A stretch of DNA of 36,358 bases from Polyangiaceae bacterium (GTDB lineage Bacteria; Myxococcota_A; Polyangia; Polyangiales; Polyangiaceae), in contig JANXOF010000091.1 in NCBI GenBank assembly GCA_025353725.1, positions 1 to 36,358 of the forward strand, written 5' to 3'. The position numbers and the translations under genes are program-made. Positions 17,098-24,966 of this stretch are shown one piece after another. The notes beneath the pieces were generated by a model. It was given only the letters and a program-made list of their open reading frames with translations. It was not told the origin of the DNA and did no database searches. How positions within the stretch are numbered: the first letter of the stretch is position 1; every line of letters starts with the position of its first letter.

Positions 17098-17628
17098 ATG
17101 CCTTCCGCTGCAGTCTTTCTCGACCGCGACGGCACCCTCATCGAGGACCCCGGTTACCTCTCCGATGCGAGCCGAGTGCGCCTGATGCCCGGCGCGTTGC
17201 GTGCCCTTCTTGCGTTTCGCAATCGAGGATTATTGCTGGTCGTGGTGAGTAACCAGTCCGGAGTTCCGCGCGGCCTCGTTACGAAGGAGGAGCACGTCGC
17301 CATCGATGCTCGCATGAAGTCGATGTTCGCTGGCGAAGGCGTTCCGCTCGACGGCGCGTATTATTGCTTTCACCTTCCGGACGAGGGGTGCCTATGCCGC
17401 AAGCCGCGCACGGGGATGATCGATAGAGCGGTGCGCGAGTTAGGCATCGAACGTTCAAGCTCTTACATGATTGGCGATAAGCCAAGTGATGTCGAAGCGG
17501 GGCGAGCCGCGGGGTGTCGAACGGGCGGGCTGGGCAGTGCATTCTCTGCGCCCCTCGCTAGGCCTCAGCCGGATTACAGTGGCGAGAGCTGGCTGGATCT
17601 TCTTAAATGCATGGAGTCCGAGTGGTAG
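17098..17628 (+). CDS. gmhB: D-glycero-D-manno-heptose 1,7-bisphosphate 7-phosphatase
   Basis: A 176-residue HAD-family phosphatase. It has motif I FLDRDGTL (nucleophile D9, general acid D11), motif II VSNQSG, the CRKP lysine and motif IV GDKPSDVEAG. The zinc loop typical of GmhB is present (CFHLPDEGCLCRKP). It removes the 7-phosphate of heptose 1,7-bisphosphate, between the kinase and adenylyltransferase steps encoded next to it. Length is normal for the family. It starts 3 bp after the GmhA-HldC gene and its end overlaps the open frame of the kinase gene, as expected of one operon. Confidence 0.92.
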   Translation: MPSAAVFLDRDGTLIEDPGYLSDASRVRLMPGALRALLAFRNRGLLLVVVSNQSGVPRGLVTKEEHVAIDARMKSMFAGEGVPLDGAYYCFHLPDEGCLCRKPRTGMIDRAVRELGIERSSSYMIGDKPSDVEAGRAAGCRTGGLGSAFSAPLARPQPDYSGESWLDLLKCMESEW

Positions 17629-17654
17629 CGCTGAGCTCACGGAAAGTTGAATCG

Positions 17655-18611
17655 ATGGTTGCTTCCTTCCGCGACAAGCATGTCGTGGTGGTTGGCGACG
17701 TGATGCTCGACGAATACATGCGCGGCGAGGTTTCGCGCGTGTCGCCTGAAGCGCCCGTTCCGATTGTTGACCTCACAGAGCGGCGTTTCATGCCCGGGGG
17801 GGCCGCGAACGCGGTGGCGAACGTCGTAAGTCTCGGTGGCAAGGCCACGCTCGTCGGTGTTGTCGGCGGCGACGCGCAGGCGGACCAGCTTCGGGCCGCT
17901 ATGATAGCGGGAGGAGTCGGCGTTGACGGTCTCGTAGCTTCTCTGCAAAGGCCTACCACACACAAGCTTCGGATCGTGGCGCGCACCCAACAGATCGTTC
18001 GCGTCGACGTCGAGTCGCGTCATCCGCTCGAGAGGGAGTGCGAGGCACTCGTGATTGCACGCGTCGAAGCTTTGGCGTCCAGCGCGCACGCCCTCGTCAT
18101 AAGCGATTACGCGAAAGGCGTAGTCACCCTGGCGGTGATACGAGAATGCCTCGAGGCGTCGCGAAGACACGGTATCCCGCTGATCGTTGACCCGAAAAGT
18201 CGTGACTTTACCCGGTACGCAGGCGCCACGATTCTGACACCGAACGTGCTCGAATTCGAAGTCGCGACCGGCAAATCTACGCGCAATGAAAGCGTGGCGA
18301 TCGTTGCGGCGGGGAATGACTTACTTTCGAGCCTGAACGGAGCGTCAGTTCTTGTGACGCGAGGCGCCGCAGGCATGACGTTGCTCTCGAGCGGCCGCGC
18401 TCCATTGCACCTTCCGACGGTCGCACGATCGGTCTTTGATGTGACCGGCGCGGGCGACACGGTCGTGGGGGCGTTGAGCCTCGCGCTTGCCGCGAAAACG
18501 GAGATGTACGAGGCGCTCGTTGTAGCCACTCATGCGGCGAGTATCGCCGTCAGTCGCGCGGGAACCGTCGCCGTCACTAGTGAAGAGTTGTGCGCGTCTC
18601 TAAGATCCTGA
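17655..18611 (+). CDS. hldA: D-glycero-beta-D-manno-heptose-7-phosphate kinase
   Basis: A 318-residue PfkB/ribokinase-type kinase matching the N-terminal half of HldE: VVVVGDVMLDEYMRG at the start, PEAPVPIVDL, RFMPGGAANAVANVVSLGG, SDYAKGVV, VDPKSRDF and the catalytic FDVTGAGDTVVGA (D268). It phosphorylates heptose 7-phosphate at C1, supplying GmhB. The frame is open from 17607 within gmhB, but the ATG at 17655 has GGAAAG 8 nt upstream and gives the usual family N-terminus, so I chose it. With the fused adenylyltransferase upstream, the operon covers all steps to ADP-D-glycero-D-manno-heptose. No HldD epimerase is present here. Confidence 0.9.
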   Translation: MVASFRDKHVVVVGDVMLDEYMRGEVSRVSPEAPVPIVDLTERRFMPGGAANAVANVVSLGGKATLVGVVGGDAQADQLRAAMIAGGVGVDGLVASLQRPTTHKLRIVARTQQIVRVDVESRHPLERECEALVIARVEALASSAHALVISDYAKGVVTLAVIRECLEASRRHGIPLIVDPKSRDFTRYAGATILTPNVLEFEVATGKSTRNESVAIVAAGNDLLSSLNGASVLVTRGAAGMTLLSSGRAPLHLPTVARSVFDVTGAGDTVVGALSLALAAKTEMYEALVVATHAASIAVSRAGTVAVTSEELCASLRS

Positions 18612-18653
18612 AGGCTCTTGACGGTGAGTGGCCGGTCCGCCTCGAAAGCTCGA

Positions 18654-19478
18654 TCACGCGCGGTCGAAGATAGCCACCCCGCAGTGCGGGTCCTCGCTGA
18701 TGATCGTAGTTCGCCGGAAGCCACGAACATTCAAGAGGCTCTCGACCTCACTGAGTGAGGTCACCCACTTGTGCCACTCGAGCACGAGTCGATCGGTGAG
18801 CTCCAGGAGCTCAACCGAGTTGCGGATGAGGTCACACTCGAAACCCTCGACGTCGACTTTGAGTAGGTCGATTCGGCGACCTCCGGAAATCTTGACCCAT
18901 TCTGCCGCGACGTCGATGGCCGGAACGGTCACAGCCTTGCTGTCGCCTTTGGCCGGTACGTCCGGATTCAGCGCAGGCTGAGCCGACGAAGCAACGTTGG
19001 AGGGATTTACGAAGAATGTCGCAGTCGCGACGCCAGGTGGATACCCAGCGACGCCGGTGAGCACTCTTGTACCGCTCAGGCCATTTTGGGAGACATGCCA
19101 CGATACTTCTGACGTACAGGCGGCGTTCGCGTCCACGGCGAGTCCGACGAGGTCTCGACGACCCGTACAGTCGGCAGCGTACAACGTGAAATACCCGACA
19201 TTCGCTCCCAAATCGACGAACGTCCGAACAGTCTTGTTCTCGAAAGCCTCTCGGTAGATTTCACGCGAGAAGATTTCGTCCGCCATCAACAGGCTCTCGA
19301 GGTGGCGCACCCGGTATTCGCACCCAGAGCGCTTTAGCTTGCGTCGCAGCGGCACGAGTCCAAGCGCACCCTTCGCCACTTCCTGCAATCGCAGTGTGCG
19401 GATGGCCCGGTGCACAACGGGCATCCCGGCGAGCTTCGTGATGATGGTGGGTTTCGCAGACTTCGGTACGCCGAGCAT
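18654..19478 (-). CDS. FkbM family methyltransferase
   Basis: A 274-residue SAM-dependent methyltransferase. It has motif I FVDLGANVGYFTLYAAD, an acidic residue at the end of the second strand (AVDANAAC) and the FkbM signature IDLLKVDVEGFECDLI, followed by LVLEWHKW. FkbM proteins O-methylate sugars or polyketides, and in a locus like this the target is probably a sugar of the surface glycan. It converges with hldA, 42 bp from that gene's stop. The N-terminal 60 residues are basic and not typical of the catalytic core. No signal peptide is seen, so it acts in the cytoplasm. Confidence 0.85.
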   Translation of the reverse strand: MLGVPKSAKPTIITKLAGMPVVHRAIRTLRLQEVAKGALGLVPLRRKLKRSGCEYRVRHLESLLMADEIFSREIYREAFENKTVRTFVDLGANVGYFTLYAADCTGRRDLVGLAVDANAACTSEVSWHVSQNGLSGTRVLTGVAGYPPGVATATFFVNPSNVASSAQPALNPDVPAKGDSKAVTVPAIDVAAEWVKISGGRRIDLLKVDVEGFECDLIRNSVELLELTDRLVLEWHKWVTSLSEVESLLNVRGFRRTTIISEDPHCGVAIFDRA

Positions 19479-19698
19479 GTCTCTTTCTTAGGCTTAGTCG
19501 AAACGGGTCCATAAGTCGCGCGTTGCATGAGCGCTGGGTTAGGCGTGCCCAAAAAGGTTTCGGGCGGCCGCGGGGCGGTTGCTTCGGCTCCACGCAGGCC
19601 AGTCCAATCTGCACCGCCTGCCCGTAGTGGATGTGAAGCGCGTCGACAGACGTTTTGCGCTTCGGGAGTCCCACTCGGAGTTCCGGCTGACTGAGCGC
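19479..19698. other. Intergenic region without recognisable gene
   Basis: These 220 bp separate the FkbM gene from the end of the truncated membrane-protein gene, both on the minus strand. One minus-strand frame reads LPKRKTSVDALHIHYGQAVQ and PPRGRPKPFWARL, which could be debris of an unidentified gene or insertion sequence, but it runs on into the FkbM gene in the wrong frame. I see no clear hairpin with a T-run. Confidence 0.3.
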
Positions 19699-20440
19699 TC
19701 ACGGGACGAAATTCGCGTCTGGAGGACGTGTCTTTATTCGATATGCAAGACAATAAGGGCCATCATGGAGTTGGCACTCTCGGTTGCATGCCTTCGTAAA
19801 CTCGAAGTCGTCAACGACGAGCACATCGCGCTCTTCCGTCCCCATCTCTATGAGCTTCGCGCAGTATTTGTCGACTTTCGCGCCCGGAATGGTTTCGAGC
19901 ACGGTGTTGCTTAGGTGAGTGCCGTAAACGGGCAGCACAACTCCTTTCTCTTGCACGATAATCAGAAGAGCCCTCAAATCCGGCCATGCGTCGATCGCTC
20001 CAGGTCCGTGGATAAAAAACGGGCTTGCCATAACGTTCAGCCGCGGTCCGATGCCTGTTGCGCTTAGCATGCTCAGCTCGAGTTCCGGCCTCAAACGGTG
20101 CGCGAAGAGAACGAGCAGCAAGGGCAGAAACGCGAACCGGCCGAGCCTCGAAACAGACAGCTCCGCCATCCCAACGCCGACGATGAGAATCACCGCAACG
20201 AGGAGCGTCGACGCCCACCGAGGGTGGCAAAAGTCGCGCGAGAGCAGTGAGAGTCGTGCGAGCATCCCAATCAGTGGCCAGGAGCGACGCTGCAGGCTGC
20301 GAAGGCACGGCACTGCCACGAGAATGGCAACCCAGAATACGAAACCGACACCGAGATTTCGCGAGTCGTAAAAACCGACCGGCGGCCACATCGGCGACCA
20401 GAGCCATCCGCGCACGAACGCAGCGAGTACTACTGCAGGC
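19699..20440 (-). pseudogene. C-terminal fragment of a membrane glycosyltransferase-like protein
   Basis: The last roughly 245 codons of this frame look like real coding sequence: a Trp/Pro-rich outer loop (WSPMWPPVGFYDSRNLGVGF), three or four membrane helices (VFWVAILVAVPCL, TLLVAVILIVGVGM, FAFLPLLLVLFAHRL), then a cytoplasmic or periplasmic tail with VLPVYGTHLSNTVLETIPGA and ERDVLVVDDFEFTKACN. Such tails are seen in large GT-C-type polysaccharide enzymes. No N-terminal half is present: beyond about 20440 the frame turns into Arg/Thr-rich noise and meets the IS701-like remnant. It is probably a truncated gene. A possible partner is the N-terminal fragment at 28137-28520. Confidence 0.6.
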
Positions 20441-20577
20441 TCTACGGCCGCGGTCGTTGCTCGGCCGGAATCCAATGTCGTTTGTTTCCCACTTTGTGGG
20501 GTCCATCGACGAGGCTCCGCGAATCGGCTCTTTCCATCGAGGTCGGCCGCGTGCAGTGTGCACGCGTGGAGTTCACG

Positions 20578-21238
20578 ATGGACGCCGGGGGAGTCGGCAG
20601 GCTTACGGCTTACTTCGAGGCTATCGGTCACCATCTCCCGCGAAGCGAGTCGCGCGAGTCTTTGGCGGCCTATGGTTCCGGGCTCTTGAGCGACGGAGAA
20701 CGGAAGAGCGTTGAACCTGTCGCTTCCCGCTCGTGGGGCGACCCCCGTGAAGCGCAACGTGCCCACGATCGCCTGCCTCACTTCGTGGCGCAGAGCCGTT
20801 GGTCCGACCGTGCCGTGCGTACCGTCGCGGCTCGGCATGCGATCGCCGCAATGGAGCGCCGCGAGTTCGTCACGACTTGGCTCATCGACGACACCGGCTT
20901 CCTCGAGCACAGCTCGCATTCGGTCTGTGTGCAGCGGCAGTACAACGGCTACGCGGGCAAGGTTGCGAACTGCCAGACTTCGGTGAGCTTGTGCGTCGCG
21001 AACCGAGTACGTGCCGATCGACTTCGAGCTCTATCTACTTGAATCCTGGCACGGCTCGCCGGCCCGGCGAAAGGAGGTGCGCATTCCAACGGCGACGACG
21101 TTTAAGACTAAGCCAGAGCTGACGCTCGACTTCATCGCGCGGGCAAACGCCATCGCACTCGCAGGCCTTCACGAGTCGGTCTACCTCGCGCTATGCAAAC
21201 GAAGGCGCCGAACGCTGCCGAAGTCATCGAGGACGTGA
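20578..21238 (+). pseudogene. IS701-family transposase, frameshifted and truncated
   Basis: From the ATG at 20578 the frame matches the N-terminal half of IS701-type DDE transposases: LTAYFEAIGHHLPRSESRES, GLLSDGERKSVEPVASR, AHDRLPHFVAQSRWSDRAVR, TTWLIDDTGFLEHSSHSVCV (first catalytic Asp region) and QRQYNGYAGKVANCQTSVSL. Near 21003 one extra base shifts the frame; the match continues at once in another frame as EYVPIDFELYLLESWHGSPA and FKTKPELTLDFI. The C-terminal half, with the remaining catalytic residues, is absent after about 21180. It is therefore a dead remnant. It lies between the truncated membrane-protein gene and the ACP gene. No terminal inverted repeats could be made out. Confidence 0.85.
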
Positions 21239-21458
21239 AGCAGCCTGAACTCGTGCACCGGGCTCGCGCGCAGCGGGAATGTGCGCCGCAGCCGAAGACC
21301 AGAAGAGGTCTGTCGCCAGAACTTTTACCAACTGCTTAAAAGAATTCGCGAAATTTCGTAACTCGCCAGCACACGCGAGCTCGGTGCGGACCACTGAGAC
21401 GCTCTTCACTCATCCCACGCAGGCGCGCGCCAGTACGTTCGTTTGCCCGCGCGACGCG

Positions 21459-21698
21459 TCAGCCTCCGCGTTTCTTCATGACGAGAGCGATGAGCTCGCC
21501 CACGTTTTTCAAAGCGACTACGTCGCGCGTGGTGAGCTTGATTTTGAAGTGCTTCTCTACCGCGACGACGAGATCGATGTTGGTGAGCGAATCCCACCCT
21601 TCGACGTCTTTCGCCGTCATCTCGTCCCGAAGCGAAAGGGCCGTGTCATCGAAGACGTCACGAAACACGGTGGTAAGCTCTTCGCGAACGTTGCTCAT
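21459..21698 (-). CDS. Acyl carrier protein of the FkbH cassette
   Basis: A 79-residue four-helix acyl carrier protein with the phosphopantetheine site GWDSLTNIDLVVAVE (Ser37), acidic early helices and LKNVGELIALV near the end. The ATG at 21698 is preceded by GGAG, 8 nt away, and overlaps the stop of the FkbH gene by 4 bp (ATGA), so the two are translated together in a fixed ratio. By precedent (FkbH with its carrier protein in ansamitocin and FK520 pathways) it should carry a glyceryl or related three-carbon unit made from a glycolytic intermediate. In this setting it would play the part DltC plays in D-alanylation. Confidence 0.9.
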   Translation of the reverse strand: MSNVREELTTVFRDVFDDTALSLRDEMTAKDVEGWDSLTNIDLVVAVEKHFKIKLTTRDVVALKNVGELIALVMKKRGG

Positions 21699-23518
21699 GA
21701 GGGTGTCTCCGTAATCAAAGTCTTTTTCGGCTCGTAGCTCGCCACGTCCATGGCCCACCAAGTGCTGTCGTGAGTAAGGCTTTTTTCGCCGCCTTCGATC
21801 TGGGTAAAGCGGTACTTCGAATAGAAGTCTTTCACCATCGCGTTCTTCGCGCTCGGCACATATTCGCCGACGACACGGCTCGCTCCTAGCGCCTTCGCAT
21901 TCGCGAGGACGTGATTCATGACGTGCTGTTCCACACCCCGGGAGAGGACCCTACAGCTCATGAGCCACATGGGTAGCATCGCGTCCGAGCCTTCCACCTG
22001 CATCACGACGACGGAGATCAGGCCATAATCACCGAACCGGTCTATAAGCTTTACGTAGAGCGGGACGGTGCCCGGCCCCGCATTCATCAGCCGCTCGCAT
22101 TCCTCCAGGCCCCATCGGCGGGTAGTTAGATTGAACTGGTTGCTTCGCTGGATCAGCTGGGCGATGCGCGGCAGGTGGAACGAGTCGAACGTGCCCATGG
22201 TGATCTGCATCTCGAGCGAGCGAAGATACTCGTCGACGTTCGCAAACGATCGCTCGAGGAGCTTTCGCTTCGCCTCCTCTTGATAGAGAGCTGTACGCTT
22301 TCCGTCCTCCGCGGTGAGGGTGGTGGTCTCGAACAAGTTGAGCTCCGAAATCGCGCGCACGTAGTCGGAGGCGTCTTCCGGGAGCTCGGGGACGACGACC
22401 TCCGGCAGGTACTGCCGAACCATGTTCCGCTCAAACGGATTGTCGTCAAGGAACGCGATGGAGTCGAAGCCAATATTCAAGACCTCCTTGATCGCCTTGA
22501 TGCCCTCGACCTTCGGCTCCCAATTTACCATGAACACCGCAATGTCTTCCTCACGCAACACCATCTCCGGATGCTCGCGGAAAGCGCGAATGGCGACTTC
22601 GTGCGTATTTTTGCTGGCCACGCAGAGAATCACGCCACGGCGCTTCATCTCGCGAAGAAACAGCTGCAACCGGTAGAACGGCTCGCCGTCGCCGAATGGC
22701 CCGATCTGGATGCCATCAAGGCCGTCATCGCCGATGATGCCGCCCCAGAGGGTGTTATCGAGGTCGAGAATGAGGCACTTAATGCCGCGACCGCGCGTCG
22801 AGAGCACGACATCGACCGCATTCTGGACCACACGGGGAAGGTGTTGTGGTGTGCAAAGCGCTTTCGCGAGTGTCCAGAGCCGCTCTTCGCACCAGGTAGC
22901 GCGGCCAACGTGCGAAGCGATGCTATCGATGTCATCAATCAGCACGTTCGTGCCGCGCGCGAGCTCGGCGAGCTTTCCGTTGAGGTGGTGAACCTGCGCG
23001 TAAAAGGAACTCGGCACCTTCCAATCGAAATTGCCAAACTGCCGCTCGTACGGCATCGCGTAGTTGCCCTGAACGACCTGCGCCTTGGTACGCGCCGCGA
23101 TAGCCCTCCAAGCGCTCTCGAAGCGCGCGGCAATGAAATCTCCGAAGTCGATGCGCCCTTCCGCTTCTTGAAAGTACTTATACCGCAGTGAGTTTGTCGA
23201 CGGAACGATCAGCACGACGTCGGCCTCGAACGCGTAGAGGCCCGACGTCGGGTTCAGAGTCTCGAGCTCCACGGTGTCGTACTCGGCCTCGTAGATCTTC
23301 GCGTCAAAGCCGCTCCGCGCGAACAGCACTCGGAGAATCTCGCAATACTTTTGCGACGCGAACTCAGCGAGCACGGCGACCTTGATTGTCTCCCTACGCG
23401 TTGCAACACCCGCCGAATCAGGGGAAAGCGCGAGAGGGACAGCGAGGGAGAGAGCGAGACGGCGGTGCTCCTTGACGAGAGCGAGGTAGTCCAAGTGCGA
23501 AGAGTCAGCCGTAAACAC
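21695..23518 (-). CDS. FkbH-like HAD-IIIC glyceryl transferase/phosphatase with GNAT domain
   Basis: A 607-residue protein. Residues about 1-240 form the usual N-terminal region of long FkbH proteins, probably a degenerate SGNH-type fold. The HAD-IIIC core holds CLILDLDNTLWGGIIGDDG (D252, D254), LCVASKNTHEVA and FLDDNPFERNMVRQYLPEV. The C-terminal part from about 450 is a GNAT-like domain (QLIQRSNQFNLTTRRW, DRFGDYGLISVVV, MSCRVLSRGVEQHVMNHVLA). Characterised FkbH enzymes take 1,3-bisphosphoglycerate, remove the phosphate and load D-glyceryl onto a carrier protein. The ACP gene overlaps its stop. The GTG at 23518 is the furthest start; it lies 56 bp from the divergent MBOAT gene. Confidence 0.9.
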   Translation of the reverse strand: MFTADSSHLDYLALVKEHRRLALSLAVPLALSPDSAGVATRRETIKVAVLAEFASQKYCEILRVLFARSGFDAKIYEAEYDTVELETLNPTSGLYAFEADVVLIVPSTNSLRYKYFQEAEGRIDFGDFIAARFESAWRAIAARTKAQVVQGNYAMPYERQFGNFDWKVPSSFYAQVHHLNGKLAELARGTNVLIDDIDSIASHVGRATWCEERLWTLAKALCTPQHLPRVVQNAVDVVLSTRGRGIKCLILDLDNTLWGGIIGDDGLDGIQIGPFGDGEPFYRLQLFLREMKRRGVILCVASKNTHEVAIRAFREHPEMVLREEDIAVFMVNWEPKVEGIKAIKEVLNIGFDSIAFLDDNPFERNMVRQYLPEVVVPELPEDASDYVRAISELNLFETTTLTAEDGKRTALYQEEAKRKLLERSFANVDEYLRSLEMQITMGTFDSFHLPRIAQLIQRSNQFNLTTRRWGLEECERLMNAGPGTVPLYVKLIDRFGDYGLISVVVMQVEGSDAMLPMWLMSCRVLSRGVEQHVMNHVLANAKALGASRVVGEYVPSAKNAMVKDFYSKYRFTQIEGGEKSLTHDSTWWAMDVASYEPKKTLITETPS

Positions 23519-23574
23519 GGGCCTTGGTAGCGCGGGTCGACCAGTTCCGCAAGGCGTGATAGCACCCGCTCGGC

Positions 23575-24966
23575 GTGTCGTTTACATCGGTCTCCTTTTA
23601 CGGCTGGCTACTTGCGGCCGTCGTCTTTTACCGTGTCCTTCCGCCGCGGCTGCGCCCACTTACGCTCGTCGTGCTGTCGGCGACCTACTGCGTAGCGGCC
23701 TCGCCTGCCGCGCTCGCCTGGCTCGCTGTCGTGACCGGAATCGCGTGGGGGGCGGGGCTGCGGCTCGCCGGTGAAGCTGCGGACGATTCCAAGCGCACAC
23801 GGCTCCTCGGCATCACCCTCGTGTTTCTAGTAGGGCCGCTCGTCGCGTTCAAGGCGGCCGGGGCGCTCTCGGGTTTCGTCATCCCGTTCGGACTCTCGTA
23901 CTACACGTTCAAGCTCGCGAGCTACGTGCTCGAGACGTATTGGGACCCGTCGTACGTCCAGCAAAGTCCCATTGCACTGGCGGCGTACTCGGCTTTTGGC
24001 GCGCAACTCCTCAGCGGTCCGATTCATCGACCCGCGTCGTTCTTCAAGCAGCTCGAGGCGGTGCGTTTGGAGCCCCTCCCGAACGAGCAGTTTGAAAAGG
24101 CGTTTCGTCTCGTCATCTACGGGCTTCTCCTCAAGCTCGTCATCGGCGACCGTCTCGGCTCGTTCACGGCCATCGTCACGAAAAACCCCGAGGTGTATTC
24201 GCGGCCCGTACTCGCCGCGTGTGCCTTCACTTACCTGCCCCAACTCTACGCCGACTTCGCGGGCTACACGAATATCGCTCTCGGAATCGGGCTCTTTTTC
24301 GGCATCGAAGGCCCTCCGAACTTCGACGCGCCGTTCTCCGCCACGAACGTGCAAGACTATTGGCGTCGTTGGCACATGAGCCTGACGAGCTGGCTCGGCG
24401 ACTACGTCTTCACCCCTCTGCGGATGGCGACCCGCGGTTGGGGCAAGATCGGCCTCGTCGTCAGCGTAATCGTCAACATGACGCTCGTGGGTGTCTGGCA
24501 CGGGTTCACACTCTGTTACCTCGTGTTCGGCGTCTTGCAGGGAATCTTCCTTGCGGTGTCGACCCTCTCTCTCAAGCGTCGCGACAAGCTGTTTGGGCGC
24601 CCGAAGTGGCTGCGGCCCGCGCGCGTGGTGATTGGCATTGTCGTCGTGCAGATCCTGCAGGCACTGGGGCAAATCTTCTTTCAGGCGAACACGATTGAGG
24701 GTGCCTGGACGTTTCTCGCAAACCTCATCGGACTCCGTTCCGCCGGCGCCGCGACGTTCAAAGACATTCGCGTCGACGTCGTCGACCCACTCCAGGTTTG
24801 CGCTGCCATCGCGTTTTACGCGGGCCTCGGCATGCCAGGAACGAAGCGCCTACGCGAGCTCGTCGAGCGGCTCATTCCGAACTGGGTTCGCTACGGCATT
24901 GGTCTTTTCATTCTTGCGGCCCTCACCCTCGAAGAAGGCGGAAAGTTCATTTATGGTCAGTTCTGA
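23575..24966 (+). CDS. MBOAT family membrane O-acyltransferase (DltB/AlgI-like)
   Basis: A 463-residue inner-membrane protein with about eleven helices. MBOAT signatures are clear: FGLSYYTFKLASYVLETYW, LSGPIHRP, YADFAGYTNIALGIGLFFGI, YWRRWHMSLTSWLGDYVFTP (His267) and GVWHGFTLCY with the catalytic His309. MBOATs of the DltB/AlgI/PatA group take an acyl group from a carrier inside the cell and pass it across the membrane to a hydroxyl of an extracytoplasmic glycan. With a carrier protein and FkbH just across a 56-bp divergent gap, the donor is probably the acylated ACP rather than acetyl-CoA. The GTG start is the most upstream reasonable one. The next gene overlaps by 14 bp. Confidence 0.93.
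   Translation: MSFTSVSFYGWLLAAVVFYRVLPPRLRPLTLVVLSATYCVAASPAALAWLAVVTGIAWGAGLRLAGEAADDSKRTRLLGITLVFLVGPLVAFKAAGALSGFVIPFGLSYYTFKLASYVLETYWDPSYVQQSPIALAAYSAFGAQLLSGPIHRPASFFKQLEAVRLEPLPNEQFEKAFRLVIYGLLLKLVIGDRLGSFTAIVTKNPEVYSRPVLAACAFTYLPQLYADFAGYTNIALGIGLFFGIEGPPNFDAPFSATNVQDYWRRWHMSLTSWLGDYVFTPLRMATRGWGKIGLVVSVIVNMTLVGVWHGFTLCYLVFGVLQGIFLAVSTLSLKRRDKLFGRPKWLRPARVVIGIVVVQILQALGQIFFQANTIEGAWTFLANLIGLRSAGAATFKDIRVDVVDPLQVCAAIAFYAGLGMPGTKRLRELVERLIPNWVRYGIGLFILAALTLEEGGKFIYGQF

Noticed and set aside
20485-20919. Upstream extension of the truncated membrane-protein frame (minus) as a full 406-residue protein
   Set aside because: This part is antisense to the recognisable IS701 transposase and contains no membrane helices, so it is not the true N-terminus.
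21351-21360. CGAAATTTCG palindrome beside the IS701 remnant, considered as an IS end or operator
   Set aside because: No matching copy was found at the other end of the remnant, and a 10-bp palindrome of this kind can occur by chance.
22175-23191. 338-codon plus-strand open frame within the FkbH gene
   Set aside because: It is antisense to the HAD-IIIC core, which has all its motifs; the peptide resembles no family.
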